Assembly (NCBI GenBank): GCA_016288175.1
Contig: JAEEYN010000225.1
Span: 1 to 29,431 of the forward strand
Reading direction: 5' to 3'
Length of the DNA stretch: 29,431 nt
Origin: Bacillota bacterium
GTDB lineage: Bacteria > Bacillota > Clostridia > Christensenellales > CAG-138
Numbering within the stretch: position 1 is the stretch's first letter; every line of letters starts with the position of its first letter. A program made the translations under genes and the position numbers. This document shows positions 22,345 to 29,000 of the stretch, in pieces. A model generated the notes under the pieces. The model worked only from the letters and a program-made list of their open reading frames with translations. It did no database searches and had not been told where the DNA came from.

Positions 22345-24033
22345 TCAATCATCGGCGCCGATCGCTTCGATGCCCTTCGGCGCTTCGGGCTTGCTGTCGC
22401 CGTGCATGACGAAGATCATTGTTGCGAATGCGATAATAACAAACGCAGTTGCGTACGGGAACAGCGAAGTCAGGCCGGTCTTATCCATCAGAAGACCGCT
22501 GAGGTACGGCGTAATGACCTGTGCCGCCATGCTTGCGGTGTAATAGTATCCGGTGAACTTGCCGACGTTGCCGCCCTTGCTGAGTTCGACGACCATCGGA
22601 AAGCTGTTGACGTTGATCGTTGCCCATGCGATGCCCGCAAGAGCGAACATTGCGTTCATGATGATCGGGTTGCTGCCTTTACGCAGGAACGCCGCAACGC
22701 CGAATGCCGTAGCGAGCATTATGATACCGGCGAGGATAGTCTTTTTGCGGCCGATCTTCGAAGCTACCAGACCGACGGGGATGTACGAGATGATCGCCGC
22801 TGCCTGCGCGATGATAAGCGTCATGTTATAGTCGAGCGCAAGTACTTTATCTGCATAGACCGAGTACTTCGAAGTGACGGCATTATAGCCCATGAACCAC
22901 AGCGCAACGGATGCGAGAAGAAGGATCAGAGAGCGTTTCTCGCCGCTGCTGAGCTTGCGGTCTCCGGTTTCAGCATCTCCGTCAGATTCATCGATGTTGT
23001 ACTTTCTGCGCTGAAGCTCAGCTTCGTCAACGAACTTCGGCTCGCGGACGGTGAGCATAAAGATCAAGAGCGCAACGAGCATGATTCCGGCAACGACCGC
23101 AAAGAACGGAGTGTAGCTCATCATGTTGTTCTTGGCGCTGCCTGTTTTGAAGAATATGCCGAGAGCGAGTACGAGTATGCCGCCCGCGGAACCCATGAGG
23201 TTGATGACGGCGTTCGCCTTCGAACGGAGCGGCTTGATCGTTACATCGGGCATAAGCGCGACTGCGGGTGATCTGAAGATCGACATTGCGATTAGAACAA
23301 CAAGCAGTACGATAATGAACGTGATCAGTGTTCCGGTATGAGTATTCGTTACCGAATTCGAATAAACCTGCCTTGCGGGAACATAGAAATCGCTGTAAAG
23401 TTTACTCGGCTGATCGTTGTTATCGTGATCGAAGTAGCTTTCGATGTTGAAAAACTGATCCTTCTCGATCACAACGATCTTTCCGGAAGCATGGTCGTGC
23501 TTATCGAGCGCCGCATACTCTTCATAAGAGATTGTATTCTCGGGACGCTCGCCCTGCGGGTCGATCATGAAAACGGTTCCGTTTGCCGTAGTGATCTCCG
23601 TCCCCGCGGCTGCGTTGTAAACAAGTTCCAGCGCTTCGTTTGCAGTCTGGGAATCCTGCCTCTTCAGACCCTCGTAATTCGAATCGAAGAGAACGGTCTC
23701 AAATTTTTCGACCTGCTGAAGGCTCTTGGCCTGCGCGTTGTCAACAAAGCTGAGGCCCACGAAGGCGACGGCAGCGATGATGGTTCCGATAAGGATGTAC
23801 GGAGTCCTTCTGCCGAGCCTGGACTTCGTTTTGTCAGAAAGCATGCCGAAAACCGGAAGCATTACGATCGCAAGGATGTTGTCCAGCGCCATGATGATAC
23901 CGGATTTTGACTGCGACATACCGAATTTATCGGTCAGTATCTTCGGAATTATCGTGTCATACGCCTGCCAGAAGGCCATGATCAGGAAAAAAGCGAAGCC
24001 TACAAGGATCGTGCGCTTGTAGTTGAGTTTCAT
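22345..24033 (-). CDS. MFS transporter with a large extracytoplasmic insert
   Basis: Major facilitator superfamily permease of 562 residues with about 12 transmembrane helices. The loop between helices 2 and 3, SDKTKSRLGRRTPYILIG, is the MFS signature A in the form seen in the sugar-porter-like GPH/SLC45 group. After helix 3 (about 78-98) a hydrophilic stretch of roughly 115 residues intervenes before helix 4 (about 215-235). Topology puts it outside the membrane; it resembles no domain I know. A second shorter polar stretch lies between the two halves (about 330-360). GGGGGAGG precedes ATG 24033 and a good promoter lies just upstream. The substrate is unknown; sugars are a guess from the signature. 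Confidence 0.87.
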   Translation of the reverse strand: MKLNYKRTILVGFAFFLIMAFWQAYDTIIPKILTDKFGMSQSKSGIIMALDNILAIVMLPVFGMLSDKTKSRLGRRTPYILIGTIIAAVAFVGLSFVDNAQAKSLQQVEKFETVLFDSNYEGLKRQDSQTANEALELVYNAAAGTEITTANGTVFMIDPQGERPENTISYEEYAALDKHDHASGKIVVIEKDQFFNIESYFDHDNNDQPSKLYSDFYVPARQVYSNSVTNTHTGTLITFIIVLLVVLIAMSIFRSPAVALMPDVTIKPLRSKANAVINLMGSAGGILVLALGIFFKTGSAKNNMMSYTPFFAVVAGIMLVALLIFMLTVREPKFVDEAELQRRKYNIDESDGDAETGDRKLSSGEKRSLILLLASVALWFMGYNAVTSKYSVYADKVLALDYNMTLIIAQAAAIISYIPVGLVASKIGRKKTILAGIIMLATAFGVAAFLRKGSNPIIMNAMFALAGIAWATINVNSFPMVVELSKGGNVGKFTGYYYTASMAAQVITPYLSGLLMDKTGLTSLFPYATAFVIIAFATMIFVMHGDSKPEAPKGIEAIGADD

Positions 24034-24063
24034 ATTATTAACCTCCCCCTGTTAATTGAGGCT

Positions 24064-24092
24064 ATTATAACATATCTGATTGTTGTATTCAA
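24064..24092 (-). promoter_or_regulatory. Sigma-A promoter of the MFS transporter
   Basis: On the minus strand TTGAAT (24092-24087), a 17-bp spacer, and TATAAT (24069-24064), about 30 bases before the ATG. Confidence 0.8.
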
Positions 24093-24139
24093 TTATCAAG
24101 CCAAATTGATTCATTAAAGCTGTAATGACATATAATCAA

Positions 24140-24175
24140 GAGAAGAAGGATCCCCTGGATTTCCGGGGGATCCTT
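24140..24175 (-). terminator. Terminator after the YwaF-like pair
   Basis: A 10-bp stem, AAGGATCCCC / GGGGATCCTT (arms 24166-24175 and 24146-24155), with a T/C-rich tail TTCTTCTCTT on the minus strand rather than a clean T-run. Confidence 0.7.
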
Positions 24176-24194
24176 GATATAAATCAGCGATAGT

Positions 24195-24980
24195 TTACTT
24201 TGCCTTCGCCGGGAAAGACAACGGGTCTTTCTTCTTGTTGATCAGATGACGGACAAGATAGTAAAGCGCGAAGATGATGACGACCATAAGCATGATGGCG
24301 GCAAAAACAACCACGGGCATCAGCGTCTTCGGAATGAAAGGATAAGTGGATCCTGTGATGAACAGCCAGTCGTAATGAACGTCTCCGTGGTTATATGAGA
24401 AGTTGCCAAGCGCGGCCCAAAGCTCTAGGCAAACAAGCATAACAGCACAGTGCCAGATCTTGCTCCAACGGAGTTCGACAACACCCCATGCGAGGTTAAG
24501 GAAACCGAAAGCGAAGAGCAGTCCGTGATAGACGAAAGTCTGAACAACGCGGTAGCTGTAGAAAGTGATCCCGCCCAATGCAGTGCCGGGATAAGTGATA
24601 TACATCAGCGAAGCGACCAGAGAGAAAACGGCCACGGGCATCTTCAGAAAATGTGCCTTCTTACAGAACTGAACGAGCAGCACAAAAGGACACATCACAA
24701 TGCAGATGTGGAAAGGCAGTTTATCGATATTCATGCTGAACGAATCGGTCATAAAAGGCTGGATCATAAAATCCAGAAGATAAAAAGCCGCGAGAGCGCC
24801 GGCGATCCTGTTGAGCCAGCTTGTTTGCTTTTCCTTCTTTACAAGACCTCTCCGGGTGATAAGAGCAGTCAGACCGAAGATCAGGATAATGTAGAGGAAA
24901 TGCCACATGTTGAACAGCTTTATCTCCCATACATTGCCGCCATCATAATCCCTGAATAAGGCATGCCAAAAATCGAACAT
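24195..24980 (-). CDS. YwaF/TMEM164-like integral membrane protein (copy 1)
   Basis: A 261-residue protein with about six or seven hydrophobic helices and little outside them. The motif LPFHIC (Pro89, His91, Cys93) at the start of a helix, followed about 60 residues later by YHG (His152), matches the bacterial YwaF/TIGR02206 family. That family is related to human TMEM164, for which a Cys-dependent acyltransferase activity has been reported. The bacterial role is not established. The gene overlaps the stop of its upstream neighbour by one base (TAATG), so the two are translationally coupled. A terminator follows. Membrane nature is certain; family membership is likely from the motif and layout. 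Confidence 0.78.
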   Translation of the reverse strand: MFDFWHALFRDYDGGNVWEIKLFNMWHFLYIILIFGLTALITRRGLVKKEKQTSWLNRIAGALAAFYLLDFMIQPFMTDSFSMNIDKLPFHICIVMCPFVLLVQFCKKAHFLKMPVAVFSLVASLMYITYPGTALGGITFYSYRVVQTFVYHGLLFAFGFLNLAWGVVELRWSKIWHCAVMLVCLELWAALGNFSYNHGDVHYDWLFITGSTYPFIPKTLMPVVVFAAIMLMVVIIFALYYLVRHLINKKKDPLSFPAKAK

Positions 24981-25774
24981 TACGGTTCACTTCTTTCATG
25001 TTTTTTCTTTGAGAACGTTCGCCGGTCAGCGGGAAGCGCCAGCAATTCGTATACCCACGTTATTAAAAAGGTCAAAACGATCGAAAGAACGCCGATCGTT
25101 GCGGTGTTCAGCCATTCGAAACCTTCGAACGGAACACCGAGAAGAAACATTGTGTTCGGCGGCGCTTGACCGGCAAGGCGGAAGATGCCGATGATCATCA
25201 GACCGTCAAGAAGCATCAGCACCAAACCGATGAATACACTGAAAGTATTGCGTATACGGATGCGAATATAGTTGCCGACAAGGAGCCAGATACAACCGAC
25301 AAGCATTACCGTATGGCTCAGCAATCCGGTAAAGATCCCCCAATCGGCCAGATCCGGCGTGTTCGAATAGTTGACATTTAGAACTATACCGAGGATGCCT
25401 CCCGTAATCCCGAGAAAAAATGTGAATTCTCCGATTATTCGCGCATAAGTCTTTCCTTTATTGGAAAGGAATGCGTAAAGAAGGAGCAGCCACATTGCAA
25501 GATTGCAGGGATAAACGGGAAAAAGCATATTTACGGCTACCCGCGCCTCGCCTTCACGCAGATAATCCGCGTAAAGCGGAGAAAGGTGGATAAAGACCAC
25601 TGTCAAAGCAACCAGCTTTAGAAACAGATCCTTGGATCGATCGGTTTTCAAAAAATGTTTTGCCGCAATCAGCAGCAAAACAATCGCAGCAGCGCTTGCC
25701 ACCATAAACATGGAGTGTGCTCTGTCAAACAACACGCGCATCACCTTCCAATACTGCCATAAAGAAAGCTCCAA
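24980..25774 (-). CDS. YwaF/TMEM164-like integral membrane protein (copy 2)
   Basis: A 264-residue, multi-helix protein similar in size and layout to its two neighbours. The signature position reads FPVYPC (Pro86, Tyr88, Cys90), so the His of the P-x-H-x-C motif is replaced by Tyr while the Cys is kept; a LLSH segment (His154) sits about 64 residues later. It also keeps a conserved-looking NVNYSNTPDLADWG loop. It is the first gene of a two-gene unit with copy 1, behind a full-consensus promoter. The Tyr substitution could mean changed chemistry or lost activity. Family assignment rests on the motif position, length and adjacency. Confidence 0.68.
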   Translation of the reverse strand: MELSLWQYWKVMRVLFDRAHSMFMVASAAAIVLLLIAAKHFLKTDRSKDLFLKLVALTVVFIHLSPLYADYLREGEARVAVNMLFPVYPCNLAMWLLLLYAFLSNKGKTYARIIGEFTFFLGITGGILGIVLNVNYSNTPDLADWGIFTGLLSHTVMLVGCIWLLVGNYIRIRIRNTFSVFIGLVLMLLDGLMIIGIFRLAGQAPPNTMFLLGVPFEGFEWLNTATIGVLSIVLTFLITWVYELLALPADRRTFSKKKHERSEP

Positions 25775-25809
25775 TCGTAATCAGTATTCACCGCGATCGA
25801 AGTTATTTC

Positions 25810-25838
25810 ATTATAGCATTTTACGGTTATGCTGTCAA
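25810..25838 (-). promoter_or_regulatory. Full-consensus promoter of the YwaF-like pair
   Basis: On the minus strand TTGACA (25838-25833), a 17-bp spacer and TATAAT (25815-25810), with TGC just before it (extended -10). All hexamer bases match consensus. Confidence 0.9.
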
Positions 25839-25866
25839 TGTATGCCGAGAAAGCAGAAATAGAATC

Positions 25867-25905
25867 GAAAAACAAAGAAAACCGGTCAACCGGCCGGTTT
25901 TCTTT
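25867..25905 (-). terminator. Terminator of YwaF-like copy 3
   Basis: A 12-bp stem, AAAGAAAACCGG / CCGGTTTTCTTT (25874-25885 with 25894-25905), an 8-base loop, and a TGTTTTTC tail on the minus strand. It separates copy 3 from the promoter of the copy 2/1 unit. Confidence 0.85.
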
Positions 25906-25965
25906 GCGTAAATCGTTATACAATGATTCGGTTCTTATATTGGGATGCAAACAGATCCGGATACA

Positions 25966-26739
25966 TTAATCTCTCTTTTTGTTAAACAACCCTGTCAACA
26001 GTCTGAGAACAAAGTATGCGATCAAAGGCACCAGGATCGTCCCGATGGATATTGCAAGCACGTAGATAGTCTGGCCTAGGAATGCGCCGGTGCTTTCAAT
26101 GATGCTTAACCTGATATTCTCCAGGAACGGAGCGTTGCTGTGAACGAAATTATTGAAGTTGGTGTCGATCAACTGCGCAAACGGTCCAACGATCAAGCAG
26201 TATAGTCCATAGGTAACAACAACCAATAGGATATCTCTCTTGGTACTGAATTTCGCCAATCCCTGGAAGATAAACAGGAAAAAGGTAAACAGGCCGATAC
26301 CGTGGAACAAAACAGTGTGCAGCTCAAAGAAACTGCCGCCTTTTCCGGTTACAAAATCCCACATACTGCTTATCGCTGCGTCGGAATAAATGATATTCGG
26401 ATAAACAGCCATAAACAGGAACAGGCACGTCGACACCACGCCTGCGATCAGGATAAATTTATCGCGATGCTTTCCCTTGTAGAAACATGCAAGCGGATGG
26501 AAATACAGAAACAAGCTGCAGAAATGCAACGGGATCCAGTAAGTGCTGTAACCGGTCACAATGCCCATAACTTGCTTTGCAATTTCAAGCAGGAGCAATA
26601 ATGCCGTGCAGATTTTGAGCGGCAGCATCTGTGTTTCGAAGTCTTTATCCTTCAGTAAGCGGCTCAACACAAAAGCAAGCACTATGTAGACAACAAACTG
26701 AGGTATCAATGTCTGCACATGCAGCGGCGTCCAAAACAT
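25966..26739 (-). CDS. YwaF/TMEM164-like integral membrane protein (copy 3)
   Basis: A 257-residue protein with about seven transmembrane helices. The family motif is the clearest of the three: IPLHFCS (Pro70, His72, Cys74), with HTVLFHG (His141, His146) farther on. As for the other copies, similarity to the YwaF/TIGR02206 and TMEM164 families suggests a membrane enzyme, perhaps an acyltransferase on lipids, but no bacterial function is known to me. A TTG at 26745 is only two bases from AAGGA, while ATG 26739 is 8 bases away; the ATG is chosen. The gene has its own promoter and terminator, so it is a separate unit from copies 2 and 1 despite the same direction. Confidence 0.8.
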   Translation of the reverse strand: MFWTPLHVQTLIPQFVVYIVLAFVLSRLLKDKDFETQMLPLKICTALLLLLEIAKQVMGIVTGYSTYWIPLHFCSLFLYFHPLACFYKGKHRDKFILIAGVVSTCLFLFMAVYPNIIYSDAAISSMWDFVTGKGGSFFELHTVLFHGIGLFTFFLFIFQGLAKFSTKRDILLVVVTYGLYCLIVGPFAQLIDTNFNNFVHSNAPFLENIRLSIIESTGAFLGQTIYVLAISIGTILVPLIAYFVLRLLTGLFNKKRD

Positions 26740-26797
26740 AAACAAATCCTTCCATGCAAAGAAATCGTGATCTTATCGAACTGCAAGATCGACATCT

Positions 26798-26825
26798 ATT
26801 TTAGCACGAAATTTCGATATGTCAA
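26798..26825 (-). promoter_or_regulatory. Sigma-A promoter of YwaF-like copy 3
   Basis: On the minus strand TTGACA (26825-26820), a 16-bp spacer, and TAAAAT (26803-26798) preceded by TGC (extended -10). Confidence 0.78.
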
Positions 26826-26865
26826 TTAATCGTAGCGGGGATACTTAGTGGAAATGAAGCAGGAA

Positions 26866-26894
26866 AAACTAAACCCACGCTTTCGCGTGGGTTT
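26866..26894 (-). terminator. Terminator of the tRNA array
   Basis: A 10-bp stem, AAACCCACGC / GCGTGGGTTT, with loop tttc (plus-strand arms 26871-26880 and 26885-26894) and the tail AGTTTTTCC on the minus strand, directly after tRNA-Cys. Confidence 0.88.
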
Positions 26895-26896
26895 TC

Positions 26897-26970
26897 TGGA
26901 GGCACCATCCAGAATCGAACTGGAGATGGCGATTTTGCAGACCGCTGCCTTACCGCTTGGCTATGGTGCC
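26897..26970 (-). tRNA. tRNA-Cys (anticodon GCA)
   Basis: A 74-base cloverleaf with encoded CCA. Acceptor GGCACCA pairs with TGGTGCC, the anticodon loop is CTGCAAA (GCA), and the T loop reads GTTCGATTC. It is the last gene of the Leu-Gly-Cys array. Confidence 0.96.
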
Positions 26971-27001
26971 ATATTCAATTAGAACAAGTTTTTCGCCCTT
27001 T

Positions 27002-27043
27002 CCATAACATGGCTACGCAGCAGACTGCATAGCCATGTTATGG
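27002..27043. repeat. Long perfect inverted repeat abutting tRNA-Gly
   Basis: CCATAACATGGCT (27002-27014) is perfectly complementary to AGCCATGTTATGG (27031-27043), and a shorter GCAG/CTGC stem continues inside around loop CAGA. The last three bases are the encoded CCA of tRNA-Gly. No T-run follows on either strand, so it does not look like a terminator. Confidence 0.85.
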
Positions 27044-27116
27044 AGCGGGAAACGGGGCTCGAACCCGCCACCTCCGCCTTGGCAAGGCGGCGCTCTACCA
27101 AATGAGCTACTCCCGC
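27041..27116 (-). tRNA. tRNA-Gly (anticodon GCC)
   Basis: A 76-base cloverleaf with encoded CCA. Acceptor GCGGGAG pairs with TTCCCGC (one G-T), the anticodon stem CCGCC/GGCGG holds TTGCCAA (GCC), and the T loop reads GTTCGAGCC. Confidence 0.96.
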
Positions 27117-27123
27117 ATAAAGC

Positions 27124-27208
27124 TGGTGCGGACGAAAGGACTTGAACCTTCACGCCTTGCGGCACTAGATCCTAAGTCTAGCGCGTCTGCCAGTTTCGCC
27201 ACGCCCGC
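27124..27208 (-). tRNA. tRNA-Leu (anticodon TAG)
   Basis: An 85-base class II tRNA with encoded CCA. Acceptor GCGGGCG pairs with CGTCCGC, the anticodon stem CTAGA/TCTAG holds CTTAGGA (TAG), a long variable arm TGCCGCAAGGCG follows, and the T loop reads GTTCAAGTC. It is first in the array. Confidence 0.96.
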
Positions 27209-27253
27209 ATCTTAGGACACACATCCATTATCGCCCGTAACGGCAACGAAATT

Positions 27254-27282
27254 ATATTAACGCATTCTTTTTTATATGTCAA
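27254..27282 (-). promoter_or_regulatory. Promoter of the tRNA Leu-Gly-Cys array
   Basis: On the minus strand TTGACA (27282-27277), a 17-bp spacer, and TAATAT (27259-27254), about 45 bases before tRNA-Leu. Confidence 0.85.
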
Positions 27283-27309
27283 TAGCGAATTTTCAATTTT
27301 GCCGACGGC

Positions 27310-27330
27310 AAAAAAACCGCTGAAAGCCGG
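27310..27330 (-). terminator. Terminator of the spoIIA operon
   Basis: On the minus strand a short bulged stem (CCG-g-CT / AGCGG around TTC) is followed by seven T residues. The stem is weak but the T-run is strong, 15 bases after the sigF stop. Confidence 0.62.
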
Positions 27331-27344
27331 CTCCTACGGCATGT

Positions 27345-28088
27345 CTATTCCTCGGCGAGTCTTTTCCTTTTCTCAAGCGTGCGCGTTATTATCCGGGATA
27401 TCTGAACCTGTGAAACGCCTACTATATCTGCTATTTCGCTTTGCGTTTTGTCTCTGAAAAATCTCAGAAGGACTATCTTTTTTTCACGCTCTGAAAGATT
27501 TGCGAGAAGCTGATTTATCATCAGGCTGTTTATGATACCGACATCTTCTTTTATTGACATTTCGGGCATGGTGTCAATAAGCAGCGCAGAGCGTGGATCT
27601 CCGTCGTTCTTTACGGGCTCATATATCGAGATGGGATCCCTGACAGCCTCAAGCGCCTCTGTTATTTCCTCTTCAGACAGCTTTGTACGCTCGGCGATCT
27701 CTGAGAGTTCAGGATCTCTGAGCAGCTCGTTTTTAAGCTCCTCACGAGCTCTGAAAATATGTATGGAACGCTCTTTGATCCCGCGAGAAACTTTTATTAT
27801 ACCGTCGTCTCTTAAAAACCGCTTGATCTCTCCCGAGATCATCGGAACGGCATAGGTTGAAAAGCGCACATTAAAAGACGGATCATACCCGTTTAAAGCC
27901 TTTATGAGCCCGATAGAGCCTATCTGCAAAAGGTCGTCATAATCCGTTCCCCTGCCGAGAAAACCCCTTACAATGCTCTTTACAAGAGCGATGTTCGATT
28001 CAACAAGTTTCTCCTTGGCGGACTCGTCGCCTTTTTTAGCGGCGCGTATAAGCTCAAGCGTTTCCTCATGAGTAAGCTGCGCCGCCAC
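27345..28088 (-). CDS. sigF: RNA polymerase sporulation sigma factor SigF
   Basis: First forespore-specific sigma factor. The 247-residue protein has the sigma-70 core without region 1.1: region 2 (ESNIALVKSIV, DYDDLLQIGSIGLIKALNGYD, FSTYAVPMISGEIKRFLRDD), region 3 (KVSRGIKER...), and region 4 (LSEREKKIVLLRFF, then the helix-turn-helix QSEIADIVGVSQVQISRI). SigF and SigG are close in sequence; the position directly behind spoIIAA and spoIIAB identifies SigF. The start is GTG 28088, overlapping the spoIIAB stop by one base (TAGTG), with no good Shine-Dalgarno, which points to translational coupling and a fixed ratio of sigma to anti-sigma. In the family, activity is held by SpoIIAB until SpoIIAA is dephosphorylated by SpoIIE. 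Confidence 0.96.
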   Translation of the reverse strand: MAAQLTHEETLELIRAAKKGDESAKEKLVESNIALVKSIVRGFLGRGTDYDDLLQIGSIGLIKALNGYDPSFNVRFSTYAVPMISGEIKRFLRDDGIIKVSRGIKERSIHIFRAREELKNELLRDPELSEIAERTKLSEEEITEALEAVRDPISIYEPVKNDGDPRSALLIDTMPEMSIKEDVGIINSLMINQLLANLSEREKKIVLLRFFRDKTQSEIADIVGVSQVQISRIITRTLEKRKRLAEE

Positions 28089-28501
28089 TATCTTATTTTT
28101 TTCGTCATGGCTATTTTTGTGCCTCTCCCCTTTTCGGAAACGACGTCTACGCTGTCCATGAACGCCTCCATAACCGTAAATCCCATGCCGCTGCGGCCTG
28201 ATCCGCCGGACGTGTAAAACGGCGTGCGCGCCAGCTCTATATTTTCTATACCGATGCCCTGATCCTCTATATCAACAAAAAACATGCCGTTTTCAGCTTT
28301 GCAGCGCAGTATTACCGGACCTCGCCCACCGCCGTAAGCATGCACGACCGCATTAGTAACTGCCTCGGAAACAGCGGTCTTTATATCAGCTATCTGCTCG
28401 AGCGTTGGATCGAGCCGCGCTGCAAACGCCGCCGCGCACATCCGCGCAAAGCTCTCGTTTTCCGACGCGTTTATGAATCTCAGCTCCATTTCGTTTTCCA
28501 C
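28088..28501 (-). CDS. spoIIAB: Anti-sigma F factor SpoIIAB (serine kinase)
   Basis: Binds and inhibits SigF, and phosphorylates SpoIIAA on serine. The 137-residue GHKL ATPase has the N box DIKTAVSEAVTNAVVHAYGG (about 39-58), G1 box DQGIGI, and G2 box GRSGMGFTVME. Length and order match B. subtilis SpoIIAB (146 residues). The start is GTG 28501, preceded by GGAGGAG; an internal ATG at 28489 is a less well placed alternative. It lies between spoIIAA (25-base gap) and sigF (one-base overlap). Confidence 0.96.
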   Translation of the reverse strand: MENEMELRFINASENESFARMCAAAFAARLDPTLEQIADIKTAVSEAVTNAVVHAYGGGRGPVILRCKAENGMFFVDIEDQGIGIENIELARTPFYTSGGSGRSGMGFTVMEAFMDSVDVVSEKGRGTKIAMTKKIR

Positions 28502-28526
28502 GTTTCTCCTCCGTAATTAGTTTTAG

Positions 28527-28811
28527 TCATATCTTTTTGATGACCTGATAAAGGCCGGACACCTGAAAAACAAGGTCCACCTGCTTTGAAAGCCTTTTTA
28601 CATACAGCGCGCCTCCCCTTTCGGAAAGCCGCTTATACCTCCCGAGAATCAGTCCTACGCCGGAACTGTCCATCATAGTAACGTTTTTAAAATCGAGTAT
28701 CATCCTAAGCGGTCTCGTGTTTTCGATTATCTCGTCGAGCTGTCTTTTTATCTCTTCCGTTCTGTGATGATCGATCTCGCCTTTAAGCATAACCGCAACT
28801 TCTTCAGCCAT
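28527..28811 (-). CDS. spoIIAA: Anti-anti-sigma factor SpoIIAA
   Basis: STAS-domain partner switch that frees SigF from SpoIIAB when unphosphorylated. The 94-residue protein has the STAS signature DFKNVTMMDSSGVGLILGRY; by family analogy the serine phosphorylated by SpoIIAB is in the DSSG motif (residues about 57-60). It ends in hydrophobic SGLYQVIKKI. GGGAAGG precedes the ATG at good distance. It is the first gene of the operon and lies behind a sigma-H-like promoter, as in B. subtilis. Codon use is notable: by hand count 7 of its 8 Arg codons are AGA/AGG and 4 of 8 Ile codons ATA. Confidence 0.95.
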   Translation of the reverse strand: MAEEVAVMLKGEIDHHRTEEIKRQLDEIIENTRPLRMILDFKNVTMMDSSGVGLILGRYKRLSERGGALYVKRLSKQVDLVFQVSGLYQVIKKI

Positions 28812-28844
28812 AGCTACCTTCCCTTTCGCATATACTCACAACAG

Positions 28845-28874
28845 AATTTCCGCTTAAGCTGTGTCGATTCCTTT
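28845..28874 (-). promoter_or_regulatory. Sigma-H-like promoter of the spoIIA operon
   Basis: On the minus strand AAAGGAATC (28874-28866), a 12-base spacer, and GCGGAAATT (28853-28845). This fits the sigma-H pattern RNAGGAWWW, 11-12 bases, RNNGAATWW with one mismatch in each box, and spoIIA is a known sigma-H target in B. subtilis. Confidence 0.6.
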
Positions 28875-28912
28875 GCCGAAAATGCACGTGTTTTTTCAGT
28901 TATGCTGTTTTT

Positions 28913-28941
28913 TTGAAAAAAACCTTCCAAAATTTTATACT
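28913..28941 (+). promoter_or_regulatory. Sigma-A promoter of the penicillin-binding protein gene
   Basis: TTGAAA at 28913-28918, a 17-bp spacer, and TATACT at 28936-28941; leader about 55 bases to the ATG. Confidence 0.75.
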
Positions 28942-29000
28942 GTTAGACTCAGCACTGTTGGAAAAACTATAACGGCAAGACAGCGTCGGAGGTACTTTAC

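Noticed and set aside
27002..27043. The palindrome next to tRNA-Gly as a rho-independent terminator
   Set aside because: No T-run follows on either strand, and tRNA-Cys lies just downstream in the same array, with a proper terminator after it.
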